Assembly: GCA_035493895.1 (NCBI GenBank)
Contig: DATJHM010000086.1
Span: forward strand, 6,476-70,475
Source: DATJHM01 sp035493895
Lineage (GTDB): Bacteria; Chloroflexota; Ktedonobacteria; Ktedonobacterales; Ktedonobacteraceae
Reading direction: 5' to 3'
Length of the DNA stretch: 64,000 nucleotides
In this document: positions 54,976 through 63,392 of the stretch, in pieces
How the letters are laid out: every line of letters begins with the position of its first letter
Position numbering within the stretch: the first letter of the stretch is position 1
Translations under genes and position numbers: made by a program
The notes under the pieces: generated by a model
What the model saw: the letters and a program-made list of their open reading frames with translations, nothing else
Database searches by the model: none
Told to the model about the DNA's origin: nothing

Positions 54976-55665
54976 ATGGAGACAGAGAACGAAGTTTCCT
55001 ACCTCAAACAAGTCTACATTTTTGCAAGCCTCAGCGACGATGATATTCGTGAACTGATGAGCGTAGCCAAGCGCCGGACCTTTCGAGCGGGCGAAGTTAT
55101 ATTCCATCGAGATGATCCAGGACAAGTGCTTTACGTCATTAAAGAGGGAAAAGTCAAGATCTGTCTCACCAGCTCAGATGGACAAGAAATTTCCCTGGTA
55201 GTCTTTGGCAAAGGCGAATATTTCGGCGAGCTTGCCCTGCTGGATGGATTTCCACGTTCAGCCGATGCCATCGCCCTGGAGAGGGTCGAATGCTATACAT
55301 TGCAGCGTAGCGATTTTCACAACGCGATCATGAAAAGTCCCAAAATCGCGATCCAGGTGTTGGAAGTGCTCTCGAAGCGTCTGCGCAACACGGATCAGCA
55401 CGTCGAAGACCTGATCTTCCTGGACGTCTATGGGAGAGTAGCGAAAAAGCTCCTGGAGCTGGCAGAAACGCATGGAGCGACCGTTGCAGATGGCATTCGC
55501 ATCGAAGTGCGTTTGACGCAACAAGAGCTGGCCTCCATGGTGGGAGCCTCGAGAGAGAGCGTCAATAAAGTCATGGGTTATTTTACGGATAAAGGCTTTA
55601 TCAGCACCGACAGGCATCGTGTCACCGTCCATCGTCTGGCAGATCTCAAACGGCGCATCTATTAA
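54976..55665 (+). CDS. Crp/Fnr family transcriptional regulator
   Basis: 229 residues from the ATG at 54976 after AAAGG; the open frame begins 25 codons earlier. The cyclic-nucleotide-binding domain (about 15-120) shows G-E-Y-F-G-E-L-A-L-L-D-G and R-S-A-D-A-I-A-L, close to a cAMP site. The helix-turn-helix is T-Q-Q-E-L-A-S-M-V-G-A-S-R-E-S-V-N-K near 182-199. No iron-sulfur Cys cluster is present, so it is Crp-like rather than Fnr-like. Confidence 0.95.
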   Translation: METENEVSYLKQVYIFASLSDDDIRELMSVAKRRTFRAGEVIFHRDDPGQVLYVIKEGKVKICLTSSDGQEISLVVFGKGEYFGELALLDGFPRSADAIALERVECYTLQRSDFHNAIMKSPKIAIQVLEVLSKRLRNTDQHVEDLIFLDVYGRVAKKLLELAETHGATVADGIRIEVRLTQQELASMVGASRESVNKVMGYFTDKGFISTDRHRVTVHRLADLKRRIY

Positions 55666-55854
55666 CGCAGCAGCGGACATGTGACAGCCATCCTCCTTTT
55701 TAGGGCTCTAGAGCAGGCCCAATAGTCATCAACTGCAACGTGTTTCTCGCACGGCACGTTTGAGTTATAGGATGAACGAGCATTCTCACTTTGAAGGGAT
55801 AGTGCACGCTTGGAGAAAGTAACCCAACCACAAGAGATACAGGAGACAGCAGAA

Positions 55855-56832
55855 ATGCCTGATCCGTCCCCATCTCCTGTAGGCCCGGTGAGTTCTTCGG
55901 GGACCTGGCAGCGGATCCTGGCCCTGATCCAGACAATGCGCCCTCGGCAGTGGACAAAAAACTTCGCCGTCTTTATCGGCTTAATCTTTGCGCAGCAACT
56001 CTTCAATCTGGTAGGCTTTGAGCGAGCAGCGCTGGCCTTTCTTATTTTCTGTGTGGCTTCGAGCAGCATTTACCTGCTCAACGACCTGCTCGACCTCGAA
56101 AACGATCGCCAGCATCCAGTCAAGCGTCTGCGGCCACTGGCATCGGGCAGGCTACCAAAGATCTGGGCCAAAAGCGCCATAGGGGTACTATTGCTGGGTG
56201 ACAGTGCGCTCATCCTGTTGCTTTTCCGCCTCCCGCTGGACCGAAACAGAGATCTCTTTGCCACAATGGGAGGGGCCAATTTACTCTTCACATTGACAGT
56301 AGCGGGCTACCTCTTCATAATGGTCCTGTATGGAATTCGCCTGAAACATATTGTTCTTATTGACGTTTTTATAATAGCAGGTGGGTTTGTTTTGCGCATA
56401 CTGGCAGGGGCAATAGTCATCCCGGTCGATATCTCGCCATGGCTCTACATCGTCACCAGCCAGCTTTCACTGTTTCTTGCGTTATGCAAGAGGCGTAACG
56501 AACTCGTACTGCTTCAGGGGCAGGCAAGCACGCATCGGCAGATATTAAAAGAATATAGTATCCCGATGTTGAACCAGATGATCACAATCGTAGTAGCAAC
56601 AACCATCATGGCCTATAGTCTCTATACATTTCAGGGGCCAACAGGAAATCATCGGCTGTTGCTCACATTGCCACTGGTATTATACGGCCTTTTCCGCTAT
56701 CTCTATCTGGTCTATATGAAGGGAGATGGAGGAAGTCCTGAAGAAATACTATTACGTGACCCACATATGATTGGAACCGTTTTGTTGTGTACAGGGTTGA
56801 TTGTAATGCTGTTGTATCTCCTCCCACAATAA
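55855..56832 (+). CDS. UbiA family prenyltransferase, decaprenyl-phosphate phosphoribosyltransferase-like
   Basis: 325 residues from the ATG at 55855, which has AGGAG nine bases upstream; a TTG start at 55810 is possible. About eight or nine membrane helices. The Asp-rich motif N-D-L-L-D-L-E-N-D-R-Q-H-P-V-K-R near 80-95, followed by R-P-L-A-S-G, matches the DPPR-synthase branch, which starts arabinan or polyprenyl-pentose synthesis. A polyprenyl-phosphate mannose synthase-like gene follows within 380 bases, consistent with a cell-envelope sugar pathway. Confidence 0.9.
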   Translation: MPDPSPSPVGPVSSSGTWQRILALIQTMRPRQWTKNFAVFIGLIFAQQLFNLVGFERAALAFLIFCVASSSIYLLNDLLDLENDRQHPVKRLRPLASGRLPKIWAKSAIGVLLLGDSALILLLFRLPLDRNRDLFATMGGANLLFTLTVAGYLFIMVLYGIRLKHIVLIDVFIIAGGFVLRILAGAIVIPVDISPWLYIVTSQLSLFLALCKRRNELVLLQGQASTHRQILKEYSIPMLNQMITIVVATTIMAYSLYTFQGPTGNHRLLLTLPLVLYGLFRYLYLVYMKGDGGSPEEILLRDPHMIGTVLLCTGLIVMLLYLLPQ

Positions 56833-57047
56833 CGGGAGTAGAGAAAGATCGCAGATGACGACAACCGGGCTAGTTTTATAGCGCTTTAAGGGTAAAGTGT
56901 TACTTGCCTTATTGCTTATTGGTTAAACAAATGTCATCCTAATTACAGAATCGTCCACTGACATTGAAAGCGTTAAAACTGGGAAGGCGGATGTCGCTGA
57001 CCCTCCTTGGTAGACTCTGATTTGGCCTATTGATAGGAGAAAGTGCA

Positions 57048-57212
57048 GTGCCCATATTCCAGATCACCCGATACGTAGCTATTTTTGAAATGCAAGGAAC
57101 TGATCGGGAGGGGAAACAACAAAGGACGGAGATCATATTGCCTATGCATGAACGCTATGTGGATTACGAAGCGGCATCAACATCGGCACACACTGGAGAA
57201 AAAGTTGTATGA
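57048..57212 (+). CDS. Small protein coupled to the glycosyltransferase gene (about 54 residues)
   Basis: A GTG at 57048, after TAGGAGAAAGTGCA, opens 54 codons, beginning V-P-I-F-Q-I-T-R-Y-V-A-I-F and ending H-T-G-E-K-V-V. Its TGA overlaps the next ATG (ATGA at 57209-57212), a common sign of real coupled genes. The sequence is not hydrophobic and is not recognised. Alternatively it is a leader frame. Confidence 0.45.
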   Translation: MPIFQITRYVAIFEMQGTDREGKQQRTEIILPMHERYVDYEAASTSAHTGEKVV

Positions 57213-57988
57213 AGACCATTATTATTATTCCAACCTATAATGAAATTGAGAATCTGCGGCCCCTCTTAGAGGCGACCTTCTCGTATGCCCCAGAAACAGA
57301 TGTACTGATCGTTGATGATAATTCACCAGATGGTACGGGGAAACTGGCAGATCAAATTCACGAGCAAGACCCCCGTGTTCATGTCCTGCATCGTACGGGC
57401 AAGCTTGGGCTGGGCACAGCATATATTGCCGGGTTCAAATATGCGATTGAGCACGAATACGACGCTGCATTTGAAATGGATGCTGATTTTTCTCATGATC
57501 CGCGCTATCTTCCCGACTTTTTACAGGCGATTGAAAATGCTGATCTGGTTATCGGCTCTCGTTATGTCCCGGGTGGTAAAACGCCTAACTGGACACTGCT
57601 GCGGCGCATTATCAGTGGTGGCGGTAATATATTTGCGCGCTTTATGCTGGGTATCCCCGTACATGACTGCACCGCAGGCTTCCGTTGTTATCGACGCAGT
57701 GTCCTGGAAAATATCGACCTGGATTCGGTCCACTCGCAAGGCTACGCCTTTCAGGTTGAGCTGGCTTATCGCGTGATGCGCAAAGGCTTTAAGATCGTAG
57801 AAACGCCGATTATTTTCATGGATAGACGTGTTGGCAAGTCGAAAATGTCGAGCACCATCTTCGTTGAAGGCTTTACCTACGTTCTCAAGACGCGCTTTGG
57901 TAAACAGCCACATGCCGAAACAGTCAAAGGAGCGAGCATGCAGCACGTGCCTACCAAAAGCGAAAGTTCGGTCAAGGCAGCACGTTAA
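57209..57988 (+). CDS. Polyprenyl/dolichol-phosphate mannose synthase-like glycosyltransferase
   Basis: 259 residues of the GT2 fold. Motifs are I-I-P-T-Y-N-E-I-E-N-L near 6-16, V-D-D-N-S-P-D-G-T near 36-44, E-M-D-A-D-F-S-H-D-P near 91-100 and D-C-T-A-G-F-R-C-Y near 152-160. Such enzymes transfer a sugar from an NDP donor to polyprenyl phosphate at the membrane face. It lacks C-terminal membrane helices, so it is the soluble type. GGAGAAAAAGTTGT precedes the ATG. Confidence 0.95.
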   Translation: MKTIIIIPTYNEIENLRPLLEATFSYAPETDVLIVDDNSPDGTGKLADQIHEQDPRVHVLHRTGKLGLGTAYIAGFKYAIEHEYDAAFEMDADFSHDPRYLPDFLQAIENADLVIGSRYVPGGKTPNWTLLRRIISGGGNIFARFMLGIPVHDCTAGFRCYRRSVLENIDLDSVHSQGYAFQVELAYRVMRKGFKIVETPIIFMDRRVGKSKMSSTIFVEGFTYVLKTRFGKQPHAETVKGASMQHVPTKSESSVKAAR

Positions 57989-58010
57989 TCAACACTTCAA
58001 CAGCGACACT

Positions 58011-58052
58011 AATCCTCCATCGCGCTCTCCAGGAAGCGAACAATGGAGGATT
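58011..58052. terminator. Hairpin between convergent glycosyltransferase and NYN-protein genes
   Basis: AATCCTCCAT (58011-58020) and its reverse complement (58043-58052) form a 10-bp stem. It overlaps the NYN gene's stop codon and is followed by TTATTTG on the plus strand, so it may end the glycosyltransferase transcript. Confidence 0.55.
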
Positions 58053-58590
58053 ATTTGTGATAGCGAGATTTTTTCTTTTTCTTCTTGCCATATAAATACG
58101 GAGCTTCCTCTACCTCATCCACCCACTTGCGCGAAGGATCGATGCCATAAATACGGCGCATCTCCTGCCGGTGTAAAGAGCGCTGGACCATATCCGCGGG
58201 GGCAGTATTGAGATGACGTGTAAGGTCACCTGTCGTTTTAATACCGCCACCATGCTCAATGACCGCTGCTCGCACCTCCTGATCATTGCTATACATCATC
58301 ACGGTACGCCCTGCGAGACGAGCCTCTTTTGCCAGACGAGCAATGACGCTATCAGCAGTCTCGCCAGCACGCGAAAAAATAATACGAATATGATCCTCAT
58401 GGCTTATCTGCTCTTTTTTACCATTGCCATCAAAAACTACGGTCACGCGCTGCACAGAATGATGATAGCGATTCTTGAGTTGACGAATGAGCAGCTGGCG
58501 CGCCTCAGCCATATTCTTAGTTCCCATGGCCTGAAACATAAGATTATTTTTAATGACATTATAGCCGTCGACCAATATATCATGTTCCAT
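58051..58590 (-). CDS. YacP-like NYN domain RNase
   Basis: 179 residues. The start H-D-I-L-V-D-G-Y-N-V-I-K supplies the first metal-binding Asp of the NYN (PIN-like) fold; further acidic sites are V-V-F-D-G-N-G near 49-55 and T-A-D-S-V-I near 78 and S-N-D-Q-E-V near 100. The C-terminus is very basic (K-K-K-K-K-K-S-R). The family is predicted to be a metal-dependent RNase. Confidence 0.93.
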   Translation of the reverse strand: MEHDILVDGYNVIKNNLMFQAMGTKNMAEARQLLIRQLKNRYHHSVQRVTVVFDGNGKKEQISHEDHIRIIFSRAGETADSVIARLAKEARLAGRTVMMYSNDQEVRAAVIEHGGGIKTTGDLTRHLNTAPADMVQRSLHRQEMRRIYGIDPSRKWVDEVEEAPYLYGKKKKKKSRYHK

Positions 58591-58855
58591 ACTAGAACAG
58601 AGCCCTTTCCCAATCTGTCCTCATAGACAGATTTGCTGTTGCATTCTTCCTCACCTCTTTCTAAGCAACAAAGATATCTCCGTCATCCAGATATACAATC
58701 CCTTCAGAGCGAACACTCCCGTAGAACTAACAGAGGTTACCTATGCTTCCTATTGTATCGTACGTTGTATAGATCAAGAAAAATAAAGATGATAAAAAAA
58801 CTGCTCACCCGTATGAGATGACAGCCATTTCTGTATTTGAAAAGCATAGACGCAT

Positions 58856-59611
58856 TCAGGAGAAAAATCGGTGCAATAATTGCAAAAGAAGCGCGATTCC
58901 CGAGCGGATATTCATGTGGAACATGACAAAAATGTACGTGTTGATCTCCGCTGAGATCGAGGCTGCGACGGCGAGGATCAGGGCACAGAGTAGTACCAGG
59001 AAGAGAAGCCAGGCGGTGATACGTCCCAGTTTTTTGAATACGGTGAGAGGGGATTTGCGTGTGGGTGGCTGTGTCTTCAGCTCTGCCACTTGCGGCAGAG
59101 CATTTGCGGCTCTGGTTGTGTTCCTCGTGGTAAGTGCTGGCATAGGAGATACCATCTCCGAGCGCAGAGGAACGAAGGTCTCAGGCCTGGTCGTCACCTT
59201 ATCAATTGGCAAGAGCTGATCCTGCGCATAAGCGCCTGGTCGGATACAAAGCAATGAGGCTGCTCCGGCAGGTTCTGGCAGAAGCTGGGCCTGACGTATC
59301 GGAGGTAACAGAGTACCATAAAGAGGGGGAAGCTCGGTACGAAAAGGCAGGTTGGCATCTTGATCACAGGCCGCACAGAGGCCATGGACATAATCCCAAC
59401 ACGCTGGACAGGAAGGACGCCGACAGCGAAAACAGAAATGGCACATACTCATAAAAGTTGACTCTAAAGCAAGTGGCGAAGCCTGTATAAGATCGGTGCG
59501 CAGTTGCGATGGTGCGTAGACCGCCTGACAGATCATGCAGGAAACAGTGCCTTTGATAGAGCTATTGCGCTCTTCATTCCGCTGAAACGACGTCTCTTGG
59601 TCCTTTTTCAC
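58856..59611 (-). CDS. Cys-rich zinc-ribbon membrane protein
   Basis: 251 residues from the GTG at 59611, which follows GAGGG at good spacing; the open frame reaches 59647. The N-terminal third has C-M-I-C-Q and then C-H-F-C-F-R-C-R-R-P-S-C-P-A-C with G-L-C-A-A-C, enough cysteines for two or three zinc ribbons. Two membrane helices lie near the C-terminus (about 197-218 and 228-245). No named family is recognised; a membrane-attached protein- or nucleic-acid-binding role is possible. Confidence 0.75.
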   Translation of the reverse strand: MKKDQETSFQRNEERNSSIKGTVSCMICQAVYAPSQLRTDLIQASPLALESTFMSMCHFCFRCRRPSCPACWDYVHGLCAACDQDANLPFRTELPPLYGTLLPPIRQAQLLPEPAGAASLLCIRPGAYAQDQLLPIDKVTTRPETFVPLRSEMVSPMPALTTRNTTRAANALPQVAELKTQPPTRKSPLTVFKKLGRITAWLLFLVLLCALILAVAASISAEINTYIFVMFHMNIRSGIALLLQLLHRFFS

Positions 59612-60124
59612 TCTGTTGCCCTCAGGAAAAACATTCCACAACGCCACAAAGACACACGAGCATTACGCAATAATTATACCGCGTATTCTCATAAAAGAAG
59701 AGTGTGTTCTGGCAGAAAAAGATGTTGTGCTGTAAAATAGCTATTTTCTGTAAAAAACGAAGGCAGGTGAACGTTTGGGATGATGCCGATGGAGAAAATT
59801 TGCAACGGAGTAATAAGTATTCTTCGAAAGAGCCAGCAAGTTATAGAAAACAGAGAGCATGAGACATAAATTTAATCTAACATAGACAAAAATAACATCA
59901 GCTTATATAATTATATTTATATTATCAGTTAACAATCAGGAAAAAATAGTGATCGATTTTCAATGAAGACAGCGTGATGTTTTGCATATATTCCCCATGT
60001 TTTCATGTAAGTTCATTCCATTGCTACTATTTTCCTGGCATGCACGATTTCATGTAATGTTTCATATCTTGAATATATACATTACACTGAAAAGCATGTT
60101 TTTATACTAGAGGAGTAATTTTGA
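59612..60124. other. Non-coding AT-rich gap upstream of the AmiS/UreI-type gene
   Basis: About 510 bases. Apart from the inverted repeat TGTAATGT/ACATTACA at 60053-60086, nothing is recognised. Short frames are not supported. Confidence 0.5.
60053..60086. promoter_or_regulatory. Possible operator upstream of the AmiS/UreI-type gene
   Basis: TGTAATGT at 60053-60060 pairs exactly with ACATTACA at 60079-60086, around 40 bases before the start. Its position suits a regulator-binding site near the promoter. Confidence 0.4.
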
Positions 60125-60733
60125 ATGTCGCCACTTTTTCCGACGTCGACGTATGTTCCTGTGATTATCGGTTTTTTCGGACTTGCGGTAGGTTATATTA
60201 TCCTGGGAGGGCAGGCGCTCTTTAAATTTCCGGCGTCGTCGCCCAGCGTGAACAAGACACTGGCTATCTGGGCATTTGGTACGGCTGGTTTCATGCAGTT
60301 TATTACCGGCGTCTATCTCATGGTCGGCCTCACATGGTTTCACGTTTTTGCTGGTGCGCCGTTGTACATGGCGGCGCTGGCCTTTACCGCTTATGGCGTC
60401 CACTGGATGGTCCTGGGCTGGCAAATGTACATTCCTTCCTCTGATGAGACAGGTGGTTGGATGACGCTGGTCTTTTTCTTCCTTTCCATACTCGGTATTC
60501 TCGTCTTCTGGAGTCCAGATCTGCCAGTTGCAATTGTGTTTATTGGCTTGACGCTGGTGTACTTATTCGGTTTCTTAACAGGTTTCAGGCTGATGAAGGG
60601 TGAGCGGATCGTGGCTTTCTTCCGCTTTGTGACGGGTATCTGGTTGATCTATCTGGTCTACGCCGTAGTGCTCAACACGACGAACGGCACCCATTTAGTA
60701 GCTATTACACAAGCGATGCATTTGTTCGCTTGA
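60125..60733 (+). CDS. AmiS/UreI family transporter or channel
   Basis: 202 residues with six membrane helices, the family pattern (for example G-G-Q-A-L-F-K-F near 28-35, G-V-H-W-M-V-L-G-W near 92-100). Relatives include AmiS (amides) and UreI (urea). AGAGGAGTAATTTTGA precedes the ATG. No amidase or urease genes lie nearby, so the substrate is not established. Confidence 0.9.
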   Translation: MSPLFPTSTYVPVIIGFFGLAVGYIILGGQALFKFPASSPSVNKTLAIWAFGTAGFMQFITGVYLMVGLTWFHVFAGAPLYMAALAFTAYGVHWMVLGWQMYIPSSDETGGWMTLVFFFLSILGILVFWSPDLPVAIVFIGLTLVYLFGFLTGFRLMKGERIVAFFRFVTGIWLIYLVYAVVLNTTNGTHLVAITQAMHLFA

Positions 60734-60746
60734 TTGTGTGATTGCG

Positions 60747-60777
60747 AACGGCTCTCGGCGACAGTTCGAGGGCCGTT
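60747..60777 (+). terminator. Terminator of the AmiS/UreI-type gene
   Basis: AACGGCTCTCG pairs with CGAGGGCCGTT (one wobble) over a 9-base loop, followed by TCCGAAA, so the T tract is short. Confidence 0.6.
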
Positions 60778-60790
60778 TCCGAAAATGGTC

Positions 60791-60819
60791 TTGACAATCC
60801 AGCGGCGGTCTGATAGTAT
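60791..60819 (+). promoter_or_regulatory. Promoter of the tRNA-Asp gene
   Basis: TTGACA (60791-60796) and TAGTAT (60814-60819) have a 17-base spacer, 50 bases before the tRNA start. Confidence 0.8.
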
Positions 60820-60868
60820 AAGAGAGCCATAGAGGCGGCGTGCTCAAGCACGTTTTACACAAACAACT

Positions 60869-60942
60869 GGAGCCGTGGTGTAGTGGCCTAACATGTCTGC
60901 CTGTCACGCAGAAGATCGCGGGTTCGAATCCCGTCGGTTCCG
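60869..60942 (+). tRNA. tRNA-Asp (anticodon GTC)
   Basis: The acceptor stem GGAGCCG pairs with CGGTTCC (60935-60941), with the discriminator G at 60942. The anticodon stem TCTGC/GCAGA encloses loop CTGTCAC with anticodon GTC at 60903-60905, and the T-arm GCGGGTTCGAATCCCGT is canonical. CCA is not encoded. It abuts the serine recombinase region and is likely the original integration site. Confidence 0.95.
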
Positions 60943-60960
60943 TAAGAACTCCATCAGTGG

Positions 60961-60993
60961 GACACGCTGACACTTGTTGTCAGTGTGTTTTTT
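60961..60993 (+). terminator. Terminator after tRNA-Asp
   Basis: ACACGCTGACA pairs with TGTCAGTGTGT, with one mismatch, and is followed by a T7 tract. It ends just before the recombinase stop codon on the other strand. Confidence 0.8.
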
Positions 60994-60995
60994 TG

Positions 60996-62972
60996 TTACA
61001 ATTTATGACGCTTTACCAGCCGCCGCAGCGACTCCGGGGATACCCCGAAGTGCCTGGCGGCCTGACGTAATGACATTCCTCCGTCGAGCAAAAGAAATGC
61101 CTCTTCCCGTTGCTCCAATGTCAATTTCTGGCTGGTCTGTAATACAATACCTTCCTGTTGTGTCAGGCGGTGAATCGTCTCCCTGGACACACCCAGGATG
61201 TTCGCCACTTTGCGGATAGACATTCCTGGCTCTTGTAGCAATCTAATAGCCTCTTCTCGCTGTGCAGGTGACAAACTAGGATGTGCAGGCGGTGGTAGAT
61301 GCCGCTTTGAAAGATCACGCTTAGGCGGCCAATACTCGGTACATAACCATAATCCCTCATCGCGTTGTTCCCATTTGCCTGTCTTTTCTAGTCCTAACGC
61401 TAGAACTGGCAAAACGCTAGGTTTGGGGAGAAGTCCGACAATGGTTTGTCGCTCCAGGTCGTAGATCAGCCCTTCGATTATAAGCAGTCCCCCTACCATG
61501 TCGCGTCGTTCCTCTGGTGTTGCCTCACTCCAATAACCGGCCATATCGGCAAGGGTTTCTCCTGCTGAAATGGCCGCTTGCGTTATAGCTTTGGCATCTT
61601 GTTCGACAGGGATCGGCAAGGTAAATAACTCTGAGCGGATACGCTCTACCTGGGTGTCCAACTCCTCTTCAGTCATGTAGCCCTTTGTGAACGCCATTAC
61701 GAGCCGCTTTTGCTCTGCCTCAAGCTCGGCACGGCGTCGTTTAACATGTTCTGTATCCTCTCCTGCTTCAACCTTATGTGAACAACGCTCCGCAATCGCT
61801 TCACGCCAATTATCAGGTAGCTCGACACTTCTAAGAATATCGCCAAACTGATAGATGACATTAGCTGCTTTGACAGAGAGGGGTCCAGGGAGAGGGCAAT
61901 CAAGCTTACGGATTTTACTGGTATCTTTGTAGTAGGGTATCCCATTAGGCAACACGATACGTAAACGACGCCGACAGGCTGCACACACGATAATACGGCT
62001 AAACTCATGGGGCCGTCGTTGAGCATCTTTGGTCGGACGACGAAACTGACTCATCTTTACTTCTCTCATGCGTTGCCATAGCTCATACGGCCAGGCTGCT
62101 TGGTGCATTCCCTCTACTAAATCACCTGCGGGCGTTAGTATTGTACCATGCCCACAACCGGGAGCGAACTCGCACGGAAAATCTGACCGGCGAATACCGG
62201 CTATCGTGTCTTTTGTCAAGAGACGTTCCCCAAAACGAGACGTTTTCGAGATATAGCCTTCTAACTCATCAGCAATAGCTTGATCTGCCCACCCTTTAGC
62301 TGTCAACTCACCAATTTTTACCAGTGCAGGAAATGTTACGGGATCTGGGCATGCTGGCATACGCGGGGGTCGCCACGTAGACGGCGCACCATCGGGGGCC
62401 TTCGGATATTCAGGGGGTCGATATCCGAAAGGAACCCAACCGTTATGATAGCCTTCGCGGGCGCGGTCCTCTTTCCCGTCGATGGTACGTTTAGAAAGCT
62501 GGCGAACATACGCTTCATTCATCTGAGAGTCTATAGTATGCATAATCCCGCCAGCATCTTCTTGAATACGGTCGATATCAAACTGCCCATCAGCTGTAGC
62601 CCACCACACTTTAGCATGGCGTAAACGGGCAATAGAAGATGAGGATAACGCAACATTACGCGCCCAACGGTTATTTGCGTAGCACAGCACTCCTTGAAAC
62701 TTCTTTGCATCTGCATCGTTAAGCAGTTCCGCAAAAACAGGGCGTTTCTCGACTTCTTCATACTTTGCACTATGTGCAGGTTCTTCGTACCAGCGAATGA
62801 TCTTCCAGCCTTTCCTCTTAGCAAATTCTGAAATCACTCTTTTTTGAGTCACAATAGAAGCGGGATCTTGCATATCGGAGCTATAACGTACATATCCAAC
62901 AAATACAGCTCCAGGTCCAGGTTCACCTACAACCTGATATACACGGTTACGATGGTGTTTTCGACGTGGCAT
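60996..62972 (-). CDS. Large serine recombinase (integrase)
   Basis: 658 residues. The resolvase-like catalytic domain starts G-Y-V-R-Y-S-S-D-M-Q near 27-35, with Ser31 the likely nucleophile, and includes R-L-S-K-R-T near 158. A recombinase domain (about 180-300), a Cys-rich zinc ribbon region (C-A-A-C and L-D-C-P near 332-355) and a coiled-coil stretch follow. The C-terminus adds two helix-turn-helix units (S-I-R-K-V-A-N-I-L-G-V-S and S-L-R-Q-A-A-R-H-F-G-V-S), unusual for this family. Large serine integrases catalyse unidirectional attP x attB recombination. It reads towards tRNA-Asp, and its start overlaps a 59-residue gene. Confidence 0.93.
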   Translation of the reverse strand: MPRRKHHRNRVYQVVGEPGPGAVFVGYVRYSSDMQDPASIVTQKRVISEFAKRKGWKIIRWYEEPAHSAKYEEVEKRPVFAELLNDADAKKFQGVLCYANNRWARNVALSSSSIARLRHAKVWWATADGQFDIDRIQEDAGGIMHTIDSQMNEAYVRQLSKRTIDGKEDRAREGYHNGWVPFGYRPPEYPKAPDGAPSTWRPPRMPACPDPVTFPALVKIGELTAKGWADQAIADELEGYISKTSRFGERLLTKDTIAGIRRSDFPCEFAPGCGHGTILTPAGDLVEGMHQAAWPYELWQRMREVKMSQFRRPTKDAQRRPHEFSRIIVCAACRRRLRIVLPNGIPYYKDTSKIRKLDCPLPGPLSVKAANVIYQFGDILRSVELPDNWREAIAERCSHKVEAGEDTEHVKRRRAELEAEQKRLVMAFTKGYMTEEELDTQVERIRSELFTLPIPVEQDAKAITQAAISAGETLADMAGYWSEATPEERRDMVGGLLIIEGLIYDLERQTIVGLLPKPSVLPVLALGLEKTGKWEQRDEGLWLCTEYWPPKRDLSKRHLPPPAHPSLSPAQREEAIRLLQEPGMSIRKVANILGVSRETIHRLTQQEGIVLQTSQKLTLEQREEAFLLLDGGMSLRQAARHFGVSPESLRRLVKRHKL

Positions 62973-63126
62973 TGACTGGTTTCCCTCCTAATGCTCGTAA
63001 TCTCAGTTGGCGGCGTGCTTCGATACGTGCTAACACGTCTAAAAGCTGCTCCACTTCAAACGAGAGGTCTTCAGGTCGACTTTTCTTCCGTACGATCGCA
63101 TGTAAGGATTTCTTGAGTTGTGGCAT
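62947..63126 (-). CDS. Small basic protein overlapping the recombinase gene (59 residues)
   Basis: An ATG at 63126 has a fine ribosome site, AAGGAG, eight bases upstream. The frame ends at 62947, 26 bases inside the recombinase gene, so the two are coupled. The sequence starts M-P-Q-L-K-K-S-L-H-A-I-V-R-K-K-S-R-P-E-D and continues F-E-V-E-Q-L-L-D-V-L-A-R-I-E-A-R-R-Q-L-R-L-R: basic and helical, without a named family. The position suggests a control protein of the integrase, possibly a directionality factor; this is inference. It is short and easily missed. Confidence 0.75.
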   Translation of the reverse strand: MPQLKKSLHAIVRKKSRPEDLSFEVEQLLDVLARIEARRQLRLRALGGKPVNATSKTPS

Positions 63127-63209
63127 CTAATGCACTCCTTGCTAGATCAAAACTAGTTCATCTCATTACTTCGATTATAGCATAAGTGCATTTTCTATCT
63201 TTATTTTCT

Positions 63210-63282
63210 ATACATAATCGCTATGTATCAACATCACGCTTATGAGGCTGCGTGACGCGTCCGATACATACGGATTATGTAT
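63210..63282. repeat. Pair of 19-bp near-palindromic repeats
   Basis: ATACATAATCGCTATGTAT at 63210-63228 and ATACATACGGATTATGTAT at 63264-63282 are inverted relative to each other with 17 of 19 bases matching, and each is itself palindromic at the ends. They lie upstream of the 59-residue gene and recombinase, so they may be operator sites or part of an attachment site. Confidence 0.6.
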
Positions 63283-63336
63283 TATCGTCCTCTCACTTCG
63301 TGCTCATTTCTCCTCTCACAATTCATCTAATACGAT

Positions 63337-63366
63337 GCGACCAGACGGTAAACGTCGTCTGGTCGC
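63337..63366. terminator. Perfect 11-bp hairpin after the 199-residue protein gene
   Basis: GCGACCAGACG at 63337-63347 and its exact complement at 63356-63366 enclose an 8-base loop. It lies 27 bases after the stop at 63393 and may end that transcript, though the T tract is poor. Confidence 0.55.
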
Positions 63367-63392
63367 GATCTGCTAAACGTCGTATTTCCCGG

